NCBI RefSeq assembly: GCF_000763575.1
Contig: NZ_CP009170.1
Location: 1,739,501 to 1,803,500, forward strand
Direction: 5' to 3'
Source of the DNA: Thermoanaerobacter kivui
Lineage (GTDB): Bacteria; Bacillota; Thermoanaerobacteria; Thermoanaerobacterales; Thermoanaerobacteraceae
DNA length: 64,000 nt
Positions 44,945 through 54,776 of the stretch are shown piece by piece (position 1 is the first letter of the stretch; each line of letters starts with the position of its first letter). The position numbers were made by a program, and so were the translations under genes. The notes beneath the pieces were generated by a model, which had not been told where the DNA came from, made no database searches, and saw only the letters and a list, made by a program, of their open reading frames with translations.

Positions 44945-47900
44945 TCCCATTACCACTAAAACCTGATGACTATTTCCCTTCTTTGTTAAATCAATAGTCT
45001 TATCTGTGACAAGCTCTCCATCTATATATACTTCTTTTACACCTTTGTTAACACCATTAGGATTTCTTATATCTATTAGATATTTCATATCTTTATATTT
45101 ATATTCTATCACATATTTATCCCAATTTTTTGGTATACAAGGGTCTATTATAAGTTTTTCTCCGTATTTTTTCAAACCCAAGAGGTTCTCAATTGCTATC
45201 CTGTACATCCAACCTGCCGCACCTGTATACCATGTCCAACCTCCTCTTCCTACATGGGGTTCTACTGCATACACATCTGCTGCCATGACATAGGGTTCTA
45301 CTTTGTACTTCATGCACTCAATAGGGGTTCTGGTGTGATTTATAGGATTTATCATGTTGTAAAGTTGCCATGCTTTATCTCCTTCTCCAAGCTCCGCAAA
45401 AGCTAGTATTACCCATGCTGCCGCATGAGTATATTGACCGCCATTTTCTCTAACTCCTGGAACATATCCTTTTATATACCCCGGATTCAAATCCCCGTTG
45501 TCAAATGGGGGCGCTAAAAGCTTTATTATCCCTTCTTCTTCGTTGACCAAATAATTTACAACGGCCTTCATTGCCTCTTTAGCTCTAATATCTTTTGCGG
45601 CTTTAGATATCACAGACCAAGACTGTGATATAGAGTCAATTTTGCATTCTAAATTGTCTACAGAGCCTAAAGGTGTCCCATCATCAAAGTAAGCCCTTCT
45701 GTACCAACTGCCATCCCATGCATTTTCTTCTATGGCTTTTATTAATTTATTAGCTATTTCTTGATACTTTTTTGCATGTTCTTCATCCTTTTTAGTTTGA
45801 CATATGGGCGAAAACTTTTGAAGAATAGTGTACAAAAACCATCCTAACCATACACTTTCTCCCTTTCCTTTGTTTCCTACCTTATTCATTCCGTCATTCC
45901 AGTCACCAGACCCCATCAAAGGCAACCCATGTTCTCCAAATTTTAATGAATAGTCTATAGCTTTTAGGCAGTGTTCATACACTGTGCCTTTTGTTTCAGA
46001 TAAGTGAGGTGTGGAATATCTTTCCTCTTCTTCCTCCTTCAATGGCAAATCTTCTAAGTAATTTACTTCTATGTCCAATATAGACCAATCTCCTGTCTTT
46101 TCTATATAGTCAGCTGTTACGTAAGGAAGCCATAACAAGTCATCAGAAAACTTTGTTCTTATTCCTTTATTTACTATAGGGTGCCACCAATGTTGGACGT
46201 CTCCTTCTACAAACTGGTGCTGGCAAGCATTGACTATTTGATTTTTTGTAAATTCTGGCTCTAGATATACCATATTCATAGCATCCTGCAATTGGTCTCT
46301 AAAACCATAAGCTCCTCCCGATTGATAAAAAGCTGACCTTGCCCACAATCTACACGCAATTGTTTGATAAGGCAGCCATCCATTTACAAGTAAATCCATT
46401 GACTTGTCAGGAGTTTTAATCTGTATCCTTTCTAAAAGGTCCTTCCAAAATTCTTTTGCTTTTTCTAATTCAGTCTGAGAATTTTCCACACTTGTATATT
46501 TTGAAACAATCCTTTTTACTTCCTCTAAGCTTGTACCATGTCCTAATAGAAGTATTAGCTGCTTTTCTTCCCCAGGTTTTATATTTACTTGAAATTGTAT
46601 TGAACCACAAGGGTCCAGACCTATACCTCCATTGTTTGATAAACTCTCATAACTTAAAGCCTGTGGGAAACTCAAGCTTCCTGTTACTCCTATAAACTCT
46701 ACTCTGTCTCCCGTAAAAAATGATATTCTCTCTGACGCTGCCAAAAAAGCGATTCTTCCAGGGAAGTCGTCATTGTACATATTTCTTATGAGCAAAGCAT
46801 CGATTTCTTTGTTGTACTCTGTAAAAATATATGGTGCTGTAAACTGGTCTGTAACCCCCAGTACTGGCCTTATATAATAAGTTACAGTAATTTTTCTTTG
46901 CTCTTGTGACAAGTTCTTAATATTGAGAATACTTATTTTTACTGAATCTTCTATTGGAACAAATTCTGTCAGTTGCTGCCTTAAACCACAGCACACACTT
47001 TCAAAAGAAGTATATCCAAATCCATGTTTTACATAGTGAACTTTTGCCTTCCCTTTGGGCAAAGGCGTAACTGTCCACACCTCACCTGTTTCATCATCTC
47101 TTAAATAAACCACTTCACCATGAGGGTCTAACACAGGGTCGTTGTACCAAGGAGTCAATTTATACTCTCTGCTGTTTTCCGCCCAAGTATACCCTGCTCC
47201 TGTCTCTGATATTTGAAAGCCAAAGTAAGGATTTGAAATGACGTTTATCCAGGGAGCAGGAGTGCTTTTGCCTTCCCACCTTATTACATATTCTTTTCCG
47301 TCATTTCTAAAACCTCCAAGGCCATTGTAGTACTCTAAAGGTATATCTTCTACTTTGGGGTCTTCAAAATTCTGGCCTTTTTTACTCCAATTTTTTTCCG
47401 AAAGGACGTTTTTCTGTTCTTTAAAAATTATTTGTTCGTATATTGACTCATTTTTGCCTTCAAACTTCAAAGTAGCGGCGGTATTTAACAAATAAATATC
47501 TTCTTCTTTTAAATTGTTTTCTTGAAGCAAATACATTCCACCGTATTTGCCAAACACATCGTAAGAAAAGCTGGCAGATATAATCTCTTTTATTCTGTCA
47601 TTTAGTGGCTGTATATAACCGCCTTTATCTTTATTTAAAATTACAAGGTCAACATTTACCCCTTTCATTTTCCAATATTCATAGGCTTTCAAAAACCATT
47701 TTACCATGTCTACTTCTTCTATTTTCTCTATTTCAACCAGCACAATAGGTATGTCTCCCGATATTCCATATGACCATAAACCGGATTGACCTTTGGTATT
47801 TTTTATAATTAAACTTTCTCTTAGCTTTCGCTGAGGACTGATATACAAAAGATGTGACAACATCTTTTGTAATAAACCCAATTCCCGTGGTTTCAAATTG

Positions 47901-50900
47901 AGGTAATCCAGTTCTACTCTACTTCTCGTCCATGCCATCTCAAAAGCTCTTTCAACAGCATTTTCATCCTTATACTTTCCAGCGATTTTTACAGCTTCTT
48001 CGCGGCTTTGTGTCAATGCTGATACATACACTACTTTTGCTGTTTCTCCTGGCATTACCTTTATTCTCTTTCTTAAACTTACAATCGGGTCAAGAACAGC
48101 CCCTTGGGTATTGGATAGAGGTTGGTCTACCTCCAAAGCAATTGGTTTTTTTAAACTTCTTCCTCTTCCTATGAACTTTGACCTGTCTGTTTCAAATTGA
48201 GTATCTCCTATAATCTCTGCATTTAAAACTGCTACTTTATGGACTGCCCATATTTTATCTTCGTTTTGTTCTCTCGGTCTTCTGCAAACCAAAATGGCAT
48301 CTTCTTCTTTTAAAAACTCAGTCTTTACAAAGAGCTTATTAAACGCCGGATGTGCTACATCAGTTGGCAAATCTGTCAAGCTTATTTCACCAAAACTTGT
48401 AACTTCCAGTATTCGCGGATGTTTGCTGTGATTCTTTAAAGTCACCCTCCTTATTTCTACATTGTCTTCTGGCGAAACTATCACCTCCATATGTGTGTCT
48501 ACATTGCCTACCCTTTTAAAGTACTCTGCTTTATCTGCAGAAAAAACTACTCTGTAATTTTTGTCTTTTTCATAAAAAGGAGCATAAGTGGCAGACCATA
48601 CAGTATTGGAGTTTATATTTTGAACGAATATAAAGGTGCCGTAGTCTTGTGCTACATCGTTCCTCCATCTCGTCAAGAAAATACCTCTGTCATTTTTGCT
48701 ATAACCTGTGCCTCTTTCTGTAAGCATCACAAAATGCTTACCACTGGACAAAACATGGACTTCTGGCAGTCCGCTTTTGGATTCTCCCAATACCCTTACA
48801 AAATCTCCTTCTTCTTTGCGAATCTTTTCAATCTTTCTGGCTTCTTCTCTTTCTTCACGTGTAATATCCAGATACATAGGCATTTTTTCTTGAAGTAGTA
48901 TTTCCGCAGCTTTTATCATTGGGTCTTTGTGAAATCTTTTTTGCATTATATTGTCATTTATAAAATTGTTCAAGGCTATAAAAGTCATTCCTTGGTGATG
49001 TGCCATAAAACTTTTGACTATCGCATTCTTTCTACCAAAAGGAACTCTTTCGGGTGTGTAGTCTATCGCCTCATAAAAACCGTATTTCCCTTCCATCCCT
49101 TCTTTTTTAAGAAATTTTATGTTTTCTAGCACGCCTTCCGCATCCACGCCAATTGCCAGCAAAGACCCATAAGGTGCTACAACTTTATCGTGAGATAATC
49201 CCCTTTTAAGCCCTAAACTTGGAATTCCAAAGGCTTTGTATTGGTAATTTAAATTTATGTCAAAGGCGTAAAATCCAGACTCCGATATACCCCACGGCAT
49301 ATCAAATTTTTTGCCATAATTTTTTTGCACTTTTACAGCAAAAGCGTATGTCTCATCGAGTAAAGAATTGTCATAATTTCGCATTATCAAAAGAGGCATA
49401 AAGTATTCGAACATCGTCCCTGACCAAGACACCAACCCTTTATACCTGTTTTCAACTGTAAGCATGCGTCCCAATTTAAACCAGTGCCTTTTGTCAACTT
49501 CCCTCTTTGCAATTGCGATAAAACTTGCCTGTCTCGCTTCTGATGCCAATAAGTCATAATAAGATTTTGTAAGCTTTTCCTCCTCTACATTGTATCCTAT
49601 AGAGAAAAGCTGCCTCTTTTCATCGTACAAATACCTAAATTTTGTATCTTCTACAAGTTTCTCAATTGTAGCTTTTATATTTGTAATTTTTTTAGATAAT
49701 TCTTCAATATTCTCTATAGCCATCAGAATTTTATCTTTTTGTCTCTTTAACAAATTCTCTTTTTCCTCTGAATCTTCATCAAAAGTTTTCTCTAACTCTA
49801 AAAGGTAATCATTGTATATCTTTTGTAATTCCTTAGGAGAAGTATATTCTTCAAAAATCTCTTTATATTTTCTAAAAAGTTCATGTTCTTTTCCATCCTC
49901 TTCAAATTCCAACCACACCAAAAAATCTTTCATTTCCTTTTTAAAAGGTTCAATTATCTTATTTAACCTTTTTGCATTCTCTTCTCTATCTTTCAATCCC
50001 TCTATTTTTTCATAAATTTTATCTAATAACATTTTCCAATTGGATGGCATCAATGTATTTTTACTTAAAGTATCTTCAAAATTTTCGTTTAAAATCTCAT
50101 CCAATTCCAGCACTTTGACAGTATCTTTCAAACCTCTCGCTAATTCAATGTCCACAAGAGGTTTACTTAAAAAATCTTCCATCGCTTCTTTCACTGTTAT
50201 TAAATAGCCCACTAAATTTCCGCTGTCCACTGTAGAAACGTAATAGGGTTTTAGAGGCTCTAATGTCCTTGTGTTGTACCAATTGTACAAATGGCCGTTC
50301 CATTTATCCATCTTTTCTATTGTGGCAAGAGTCTTTTCAATCCTTTCAAGCATCTCTGTTGTAGTAATATATCCCAAATCTCTTGCTCCAACTACAGAAA
50401 CAAGGTAAAGCCCTATATTCGTAGGAGAAGTTCTTTCAGCAATTCCATTGGGAGGGTCCTCCTGAAAATTGTCAGGTGGCAAATAATTTTGGCTCTCTAC
50501 CACAAAGTCTTCAAAAAATCTCCACGTTTTTCTCGCTATTAAACGTAGTTTTTCCATGTCCTCCTGCAAAACAGCTTTTACTTTTTTATCAATTGGCTTA
50601 CTTATATAAAAAGCAATGTAGCAAGAAACTGCCCAGAGGAAAAACAGCAAAATAGCCCATATTAAACTTTGGGGCTTAAAATACATAGCTAATACGACTA
50701 CTGCCAATCCTTCCAACAAAGATACCCACATTCTTTTAAAAAAGCTTGCAAAATCGTTTTTTAAGCGTTTTTCCATGTCAGCAGCTGTAACCCATTCCAA
50801 CAGATTTTTTCGAGTTATGTATAACCTTACAATTGTTCTAACTATTGCATCTGCCATTATATAAGCTTGATAAGGCAAGAATATGAAATTTAGTAACGAT

Positions 50901-53605
50901 TGGTAAAAAGCAGCTTTGACACCTTGTATCACAGCTTTGTGCCTTTTTTCCCAATAGCGTCTAAATTGGCCTTTAAAAATTCTATCAACCAAAACAGGTA
51001 TGAGAGGGAAAAACACAGTCAAAGCTGCAAGTAACAACCACAAAAATCCACTTCCTGGCAAAATGCTAAATCCTAGAAATATCATCAACATCAAAGCAAC
51101 TGTCACAAGACTTCTCCTTAAATTGTCAAAAATCTTCCATTTCGTTACCACAGAAAGCGGATTTTTGATGACTTCTCCTCTCCTATTTTTTATCTTATAA
51201 TTCAAGTAAGGAAGTAATTGCCAGTCGCCTCTCACCCATCTGTGTAATCTCATAATATATGAATTGTATTTTGCAGGATAGCCATCAATCAATTCTATAT
51301 CAGTAACAAGCCCCGTTCTTACAAAAGACCCTTCTAAAAGGTCATGGCTTAAAATAGAATTATCAGGTATGGTATCTTTTAATAGCTCCCTAAATACGTC
51401 TACGTCATATATTCCTTTTCCTGTGTATATACCTTCTCCAAACAAATCTTGGTACACATCTGATACTGCTGTAGTATAAGGGTCAATTCCACCCTGCCCA
51501 CCAAAAATACGGGAAAAGAGGGTGGCATTTGCGCTTTCTATGTCAATACTTATTCTCGGTTGCAAAAGGCCATATCCTTCTACTACTATCCCACAATCTT
51601 TATCAATTACAGCTTTGTTCAAGGGATGAAGCATCGTTCCGACAAGTTTTTTAGCAGCATCAATAGGCAAATTAGTATCTGCATCCAAAGTTATCACATA
51701 TTTTATTTTTAACTTAGCCACATCTCCACTAACCACGTAAAAACTTGTATCATTGCTTCCTCTTAAAAGCTCGTTAAATTCAACAAGAGCTCCTCTTTTC
51801 CGCTCCCATCCCATCCAACTTTTTTGCATTTCGTTGTATTGTCTTTTCCTATGGAAATAATAGAATATTTCCTCTCCATCTTTGGTGTATTTTTTATTTA
51901 ACTTTTTAACTTCAGTCAGCGCACAATTTACAATTTTTTCATCTTCTGAAAGTTCTTCAAAAGGCGCGTCTTTAAAATCTCCTAATAAAGCAAAATACAA
52001 ATTTTTTTCTTTATTCGCATGATAATACACTTCAAGACTTTCAATTAATTCTTTAGTCCTCTTTTCATCCGTCAAAAGCGAAGGAATTACCACCATTGTC
52101 GCTGCATCCTCAGGTATGCCATCTTTTAATTCAATTTTCGGCAGTACCACAGGTTTAAAAACGTGCATCAAAATCCAATTTACAAGCTGTACTGCTATTT
52201 CACTGAAAGGGATTAAAAGGATTGCTGCCGAAACAATCAGAAGCCACAAATTTCTATTTAAACTCCACAAGTATTTTATCGCGAAAATTTCACCTAACAA
52301 TATACTTACTAAAATTAAAGCTATGTAGAAAACATCCGGATACCTTTTTAGAACTTTAGCTATATTTCTTACACTTTTAGTCTTGTTGTTTATTTTATTT
52401 TCAAGAATACTTCTTCCCTTACCTATGAGGTAAAATCCGACATGGTTTATGTACCCTAACTTACCCTCTTCCTCCGTTACTTCTTTGGCACATTCTATAG
52501 CCTTTTTGGCCACATATGTCTCTGAAGTATTGTAAGTTTTTGCTATTTTCTCTATTTCATGCCTGTAATAATCCCTCGACTCAAAATCCATCATAGGATA
52601 TGTACCATCAGGGTCTTGCCTTAAAATTTGCTCGACTGGACTCAAACTTTCAAATATCTGTGCCCAATCAAGAGAAGAAACAGTTTTTAAACTAACAATA
52701 GCATTGCCTATGGAAATCTGCCTCTTTGCTTGCATTTGATGGGACCTTTCCGTCACATCTGCAATATTGGTATCATATTCCATTAAAATTTTATCTATAT
52801 ACTGTATTACATTAGTTGAACTGTCCCCTTCTTTTCTAAGTCTGTTTACCAAATGCTCAATAAACTGAAGAGGAAATCTATCTGCAACATTGATGTTTTC
52901 CCTAATCAGTTTTTTTATTTCTTCATATTTCATTTCTTTTTCTAAAAGCAAATTCAATATACTATCTGCTTTTTCCCTTTGTCTGCGAGCATCCACAATT
53001 TTTTCGCAAATTCTTTTTATCTTTTCAATCAAAGCAATACGTATCATAAGGCTTAAAGCCCACAGCTCCGAGCTGGAAAGCAAAGCCTTTGTCTGATATG
53101 CTTTTATAAAGTTGATTATAGTTTTTTCATCAATTTTGCCGTCAGAATGGAGCACTAATTCAAAGGCTATGGCATATATCCTTGGATATCCTCTAAGTAA
53201 ACCATTTTTAAGCCCTGGAAGTCCGGAATAATAACTCTTTGACAAGCTTTTTCTTATTTCTTTAACTTGCTCTTCAATTATATAAAAATTGTCCAATAAC
53301 CACTCTTCTTCTTGGAAAATATAGACATTTTCTTTCAAATCACTATTCAAACTTCTATAAACTGATTTAATGTAATTGTAATTTCTGTTCATTCTGGGAA
53401 TAAGCAAATATGACAATTTGGTTCTTTTCATGATGTTGTGATTTTGTGCTATTTCCGCTGCATGTTTTTCCATTTCTTCAGAATTTAAAATGACATCATT
53501 AAAATCTCTCACCATGTCTTCTCTATTTAATCTATAGTTTTTTGAAATATGTACTAAAAATGCTAATAGTAAAAGCAAAGTTAAAACTAACACCCCATAG
53601 AACAA
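44942..53605 (-). CDS. Giant cyclic beta-1,2-glucan synthase (NdvB/Cgs-like)
   Basis: 2,887 residues, the normal size for this family. N-terminal TM helix, then an elongated helical region. TM pairs near 430-480 flank a GT84 glycosyltransferase domain with TLDADTNLPID (about 638) and the HRWVRGDWQ motif (about 792). More TM helices lie near 840-900 and 985-1040. A glycoamylase-like cyclisation region follows (about 1060-1610; GH189, which I recall being defined from Thermoanaerobacter italicus). A GH94 phosphorylase-like domain ends the protein (RDQLQDAMN; GSGDWNDGMN near 2568). It should polymerise UDP-glucose into beta-1,2-glucan, trim it and close the ring. The start is TTG at 53605 with GGAG 11 bases upstream. 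Single-gene transcript. Confidence 0.93.
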   Translation of the reverse strand: MFYGVLVLTLLLLLAFLVHISKNYRLNREDMVRDFNDVILNSEEMEKHAAEIAQNHNIMKRTKLSYLLIPRMNRNYNYIKSVYRSLNSDLKENVYIFQEEEWLLDNFYIIEEQVKEIRKSLSKSYYSGLPGLKNGLLRGYPRIYAIAFELVLHSDGKIDEKTIINFIKAYQTKALLSSSELWALSLMIRIALIEKIKRICEKIVDARRQREKADSILNLLLEKEMKYEEIKKLIRENINVADRFPLQFIEHLVNRLRKEGDSSTNVIQYIDKILMEYDTNIADVTERSHQMQAKRQISIGNAIVSLKTVSSLDWAQIFESLSPVEQILRQDPDGTYPMMDFESRDYYRHEIEKIAKTYNTSETYVAKKAIECAKEVTEEEGKLGYINHVGFYLIGKGRSILENKINNKTKSVRNIAKVLKRYPDVFYIALILVSILLGEIFAIKYLWSLNRNLWLLIVSAAILLIPFSEIAVQLVNWILMHVFKPVVLPKIELKDGIPEDAATMVVIPSLLTDEKRTKELIESLEVYYHANKEKNLYFALLGDFKDAPFEELSEDEKIVNCALTEVKKLNKKYTKDGEEIFYYFHRKRQYNEMQKSWMGWERKRGALVEFNELLRGSNDTSFYVVSGDVAKLKIKYVITLDADTNLPIDAAKKLVGTMLHPLNKAVIDKDCGIVVEGYGLLQPRISIDIESANATLFSRIFGGQGGIDPYTTAVSDVYQDLFGEGIYTGKGIYDVDVFRELLKDTIPDNSILSHDLLEGSFVRTGLVTDIELIDGYPAKYNSYIMRLHRWVRGDWQLLPYLNYKIKNRRGEVIKNPLSVVTKWKIFDNLRRSLVTVALMLMIFLGFSILPGSGFLWLLLAALTVFFPLIPVLVDRIFKGQFRRYWEKRHKAVIQGVKAAFYQSLLNFIFLPYQAYIMADAIVRTIVRLYITRKNLLEWVTAADMEKRLKNDFASFFKRMWVSLLEGLAVVVLAMYFKPQSLIWAILLFFLWAVSCYIAFYISKPIDKKVKAVLQEDMEKLRLIARKTWRFFEDFVVESQNYLPPDNFQEDPPNGIAERTSPTNIGLYLVSVVGARDLGYITTTEMLERIEKTLATIEKMDKWNGHLYNWYNTRTLEPLKPYYVSTVDSGNLVGYLITVKEAMEDFLSKPLVDIELARGLKDTVKVLELDEILNENFEDTLSKNTLMPSNWKMLLDKIYEKIEGLKDREENAKRLNKIIEPFKKEMKDFLVWLEFEEDGKEHELFRKYKEIFEEYTSPKELQKIYNDYLLELEKTFDEDSEEKENLLKRQKDKILMAIENIEELSKKITNIKATIEKLVEDTKFRYLYDEKRQLFSIGYNVEEEKLTKSYYDLLASEARQASFIAIAKREVDKRHWFKLGRMLTVENRYKGLVSWSGTMFEYFMPLLIMRNYDNSLLDETYAFAVKVQKNYGKKFDMPWGISESGFYAFDINLNYQYKAFGIPSLGLKRGLSHDKVVAPYGSLLAIGVDAEGVLENIKFLKKEGMEGKYGFYEAIDYTPERVPFGRKNAIVKSFMAHHQGMTFIALNNFINDNIMQKRFHKDPMIKAAEILLQEKMPMYLDITREEREEARKIEKIRKEEGDFVRVLGESKSGLPEVHVLSSGKHFVMLTERGTGYSKNDRGIFLTRWRNDVAQDYGTFIFVQNINSNTVWSATYAPFYEKDKNYRVVFSADKAEYFKRVGNVDTHMEVIVSPEDNVEIRRVTLKNHSKHPRILEVTSFGEISLTDLPTDVAHPAFNKLFVKTEFLKEEDAILVCRRPREQNEDKIWAVHKVAVLNAEIIGDTQFETDRSKFIGRGRSLKKPIALEVDQPLSNTQGAVLDPIVSLRKRIKVMPGETAKVVYVSALTQSREEAVKIAGKYKDENAVERAFEMAWTRSRVELDYLNLKPRELGLLQKMLSHLLYISPQRKLRESLIIKNTKGQSGLWSYGISGDIPIVLVEIEKIEEVDMVKWFLKAYEYWKMKGVNVDLVILNKDKGGYIQPLNDRIKEIISASFSYDVFGKYGGMYLLQENNLKEEDIYLLNTAATLKFEGKNESIYEQIIFKEQKNVLSEKNWSKKGQNFEDPKVEDIPLEYYNGLGGFRNDGKEYVIRWEGKSTPAPWINVISNPYFGFQISETGAGYTWAENSREYKLTPWYNDPVLDPHGEVVYLRDDETGEVWTVTPLPKGKAKVHYVKHGFGYTSFESVCCGLRQQLTEFVPIEDSVKISILNIKNLSQEQRKITVTYYIRPVLGVTDQFTAPYIFTEYNKEIDALLIRNMYNDDFPGRIAFLAASERISFFTGDRVEFIGVTGSLSFPQALSYESLSNNGGIGLDPCGSIQFQVNIKPGEEKQLILLLGHGTSLEEVKRIVSKYTSVENSQTELEKAKEFWKDLLERIQIKTPDKSMDLLVNGWLPYQTIACRLWARSAFYQSGGAYGFRDQLQDAMNMVYLEPEFTKNQIVNACQHQFVEGDVQHWWHPIVNKGIRTKFSDDLLWLPYVTADYIEKTGDWSILDIEVNYLEDLPLKEEEEERYSTPHLSETKGTVYEHCLKAIDYSLKFGEHGLPLMGSGDWNDGMNKVGNKGKGESVWLGWFLYTILQKFSPICQTKKDEEHAKKYQEIANKLIKAIEENAWDGSWYRRAYFDDGTPLGSVDNLECKIDSISQSWSVISKAAKDIRAKEAMKAVVNYLVNEEEGIIKLLAPPFDNGDLNPGYIKGYVPGVRENGGQYTHAAAWVILAFAELGEGDKAWQLYNMINPINHTRTPIECMKYKVEPYVMAADVYAVEPHVGRGGWTWYTGAAGWMYRIAIENLLGLKKYGEKLIIDPCIPKNWDKYVIEYKYKDMKYLIDIRNPNGVNKGVKEVYIDGELVTDKTIDLTKKGNSHQVLVVMG

Positions 53606-53628
53606 GGCAAGGTCAACTCCTTCTCCAC

Positions 53629-53689
53629 TGCAATTTTATGCTAAAAATATTATTCCCCGAAAATTGAGATTTTAAAGCATAAAATTGCA
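53629..53689 (-). promoter_or_regulatory. Perfect 13-bp leader hairpin upstream of the glucan synthase
   Basis: TGCAATTTTATGC and GCATAAAATTGCA flank a 35-base loop, 24 bases before the TTG start. Since it lies in the 5' leader it may affect transcript stability or translation. No T-run follows, so it is not an obvious terminator. Confidence 0.5.
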
Positions 53690-53711
53690 CAAAGAAGGAG
53701 GGCTTTATATA

Positions 53712-53738
53712 GATAATAAAAAACCTGCGCAAGCAGGT
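53712..53738 (-). terminator. Terminator of corA
   Basis: ACCTGC/GCAGGT with a 4-base loop followed by TTTTTTATTATC on the minus strand. Confidence 0.8.
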
Positions 53739-53739
53739 C

Positions 53740-53815
53740 CAGTATGTAGATAAAGTCATTTTTAATAAGTCCCCGCTTTTATGCGCAAAGTGCATTGCGT
53801 GAGTATCTTACTTTT
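53740..53815. repeat. Half-copy of the palindromic repeat family
   Basis: CAGTATGTAGATAAAGTC, then CCCGCTTTTATGCGCAA and GCGTGAGTATCTTA match one arm of the 307 bp repeat at 2854-3160. It sits between the corA stop and the corA terminator, inside the transcript's 3' end. Confidence 0.65.
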
Positions 53816-54775
53816 TTACAACCATTTTTTCTTTTTAAAATACAAAATCTCCCATAAAGCGATAAGCCCCATAAAAGCTAATGTCACAAAATATCCATAC
53901 TCTGTGTTGAGTTCAGGCATATTTTTAAAGTTCATTCCATAAATACCAGTGATAAGAGTAAGTGGCATCATTATTGTAGTTATAATAGTAAGAGTCTTCA
54001 TGATCTCATTCATCCTGTTCGATATGGAAGACATATAAAGGTCAAGAGTACCCGTAAGTAGGTCATAATAAGTATCTATAAGGTCAAATAAACGCATAAT
54101 ATGGTCATAGATATCCATAAAATAAAGTCGATTTTCTTCTTTAATGAGTGTAAAATCATGCCTTAAAAAAGTATTTAAAATTTCTCTTTGAGCTGTTATT
54201 ATTTTTCTTAGTTTTAGCATGTTCTTTTTTAATGTAAATATTTTATTGTAAACCACATTATCATCTTTTTTAAAAATTCCTTCTTCAATTTCATCAATTT
54301 TTTCTCCTATTTCATCTACTACTGGAAAATAATCATCTATAACTCCATCCATAATGCTGTAAAGCAAAAAATCTATTCCTCTTTCAAAGATATTAGTTGT
54401 AACTGTAGCTTTCTTGTAAATAACATCTATCAATTCCATTTTACTCCAATGTACTGTTACAACATAAGTCTTTGAAACGAAAATAAAAATTTCAGAATTT
54501 ATAAATTCTTTTTCTAATTTCCGTCCCTTAAAAACATTCATCACTATAAAATAATAATTTTGATAGTCTTCTATTTTGGAACGTTGTTTTCTATGAAGGC
54601 AATCTTCAATAGTAAGTGGATGAAATCTAAAACTTTCACTTAATATTTTTATTTCAAAATCATTAGGATTTTCTAAATCAACCCATAAAAGGTTTTTGTT
54701 GTTAATTTTTTCTGAAATTATATTAGGTTCAATATCGACAATTTCCCCCTGCGAATAAGATAAACACCTAATCAT
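53816..54775 (-). CDS. corA: CorA-family magnesium/divalent cation channel
   Basis: 319 residues. A large cytosolic N-terminal domain is followed by two C-terminal TM helices, with the filter motif YGMNF at the end of the first (LITGIYGMNFKNMPE). CorA pentamers admit Mg2+, Co2+ or Ni2+. The start MIRCLSYSQGEI is immediately downstream of the rRNA methyltransferase stop, so the two are probably cotranscribed. Confidence 0.95.
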   Translation of the reverse strand: MIRCLSYSQGEIVDIEPNIISEKINNKNLLWVDLENPNDFEIKILSESFRFHPLTIEDCLHRKQRSKIEDYQNYYFIVMNVFKGRKLEKEFINSEIFIFVSKTYVVTVHWSKMELIDVIYKKATVTTNIFERGIDFLLYSIMDGVIDDYFPVVDEIGEKIDEIEEGIFKKDDNVVYNKIFTLKKNMLKLRKIITAQREILNTFLRHDFTLIKEENRLYFMDIYDHIMRLFDLIDTYYDLLTGTLDLYMSSISNRMNEIMKTLTIITTIMMPLTLITGIYGMNFKNMPELNTEYGYFVTLAFMGLIALWEILYFKKKKWL

Positions 54776-54776
54776 T

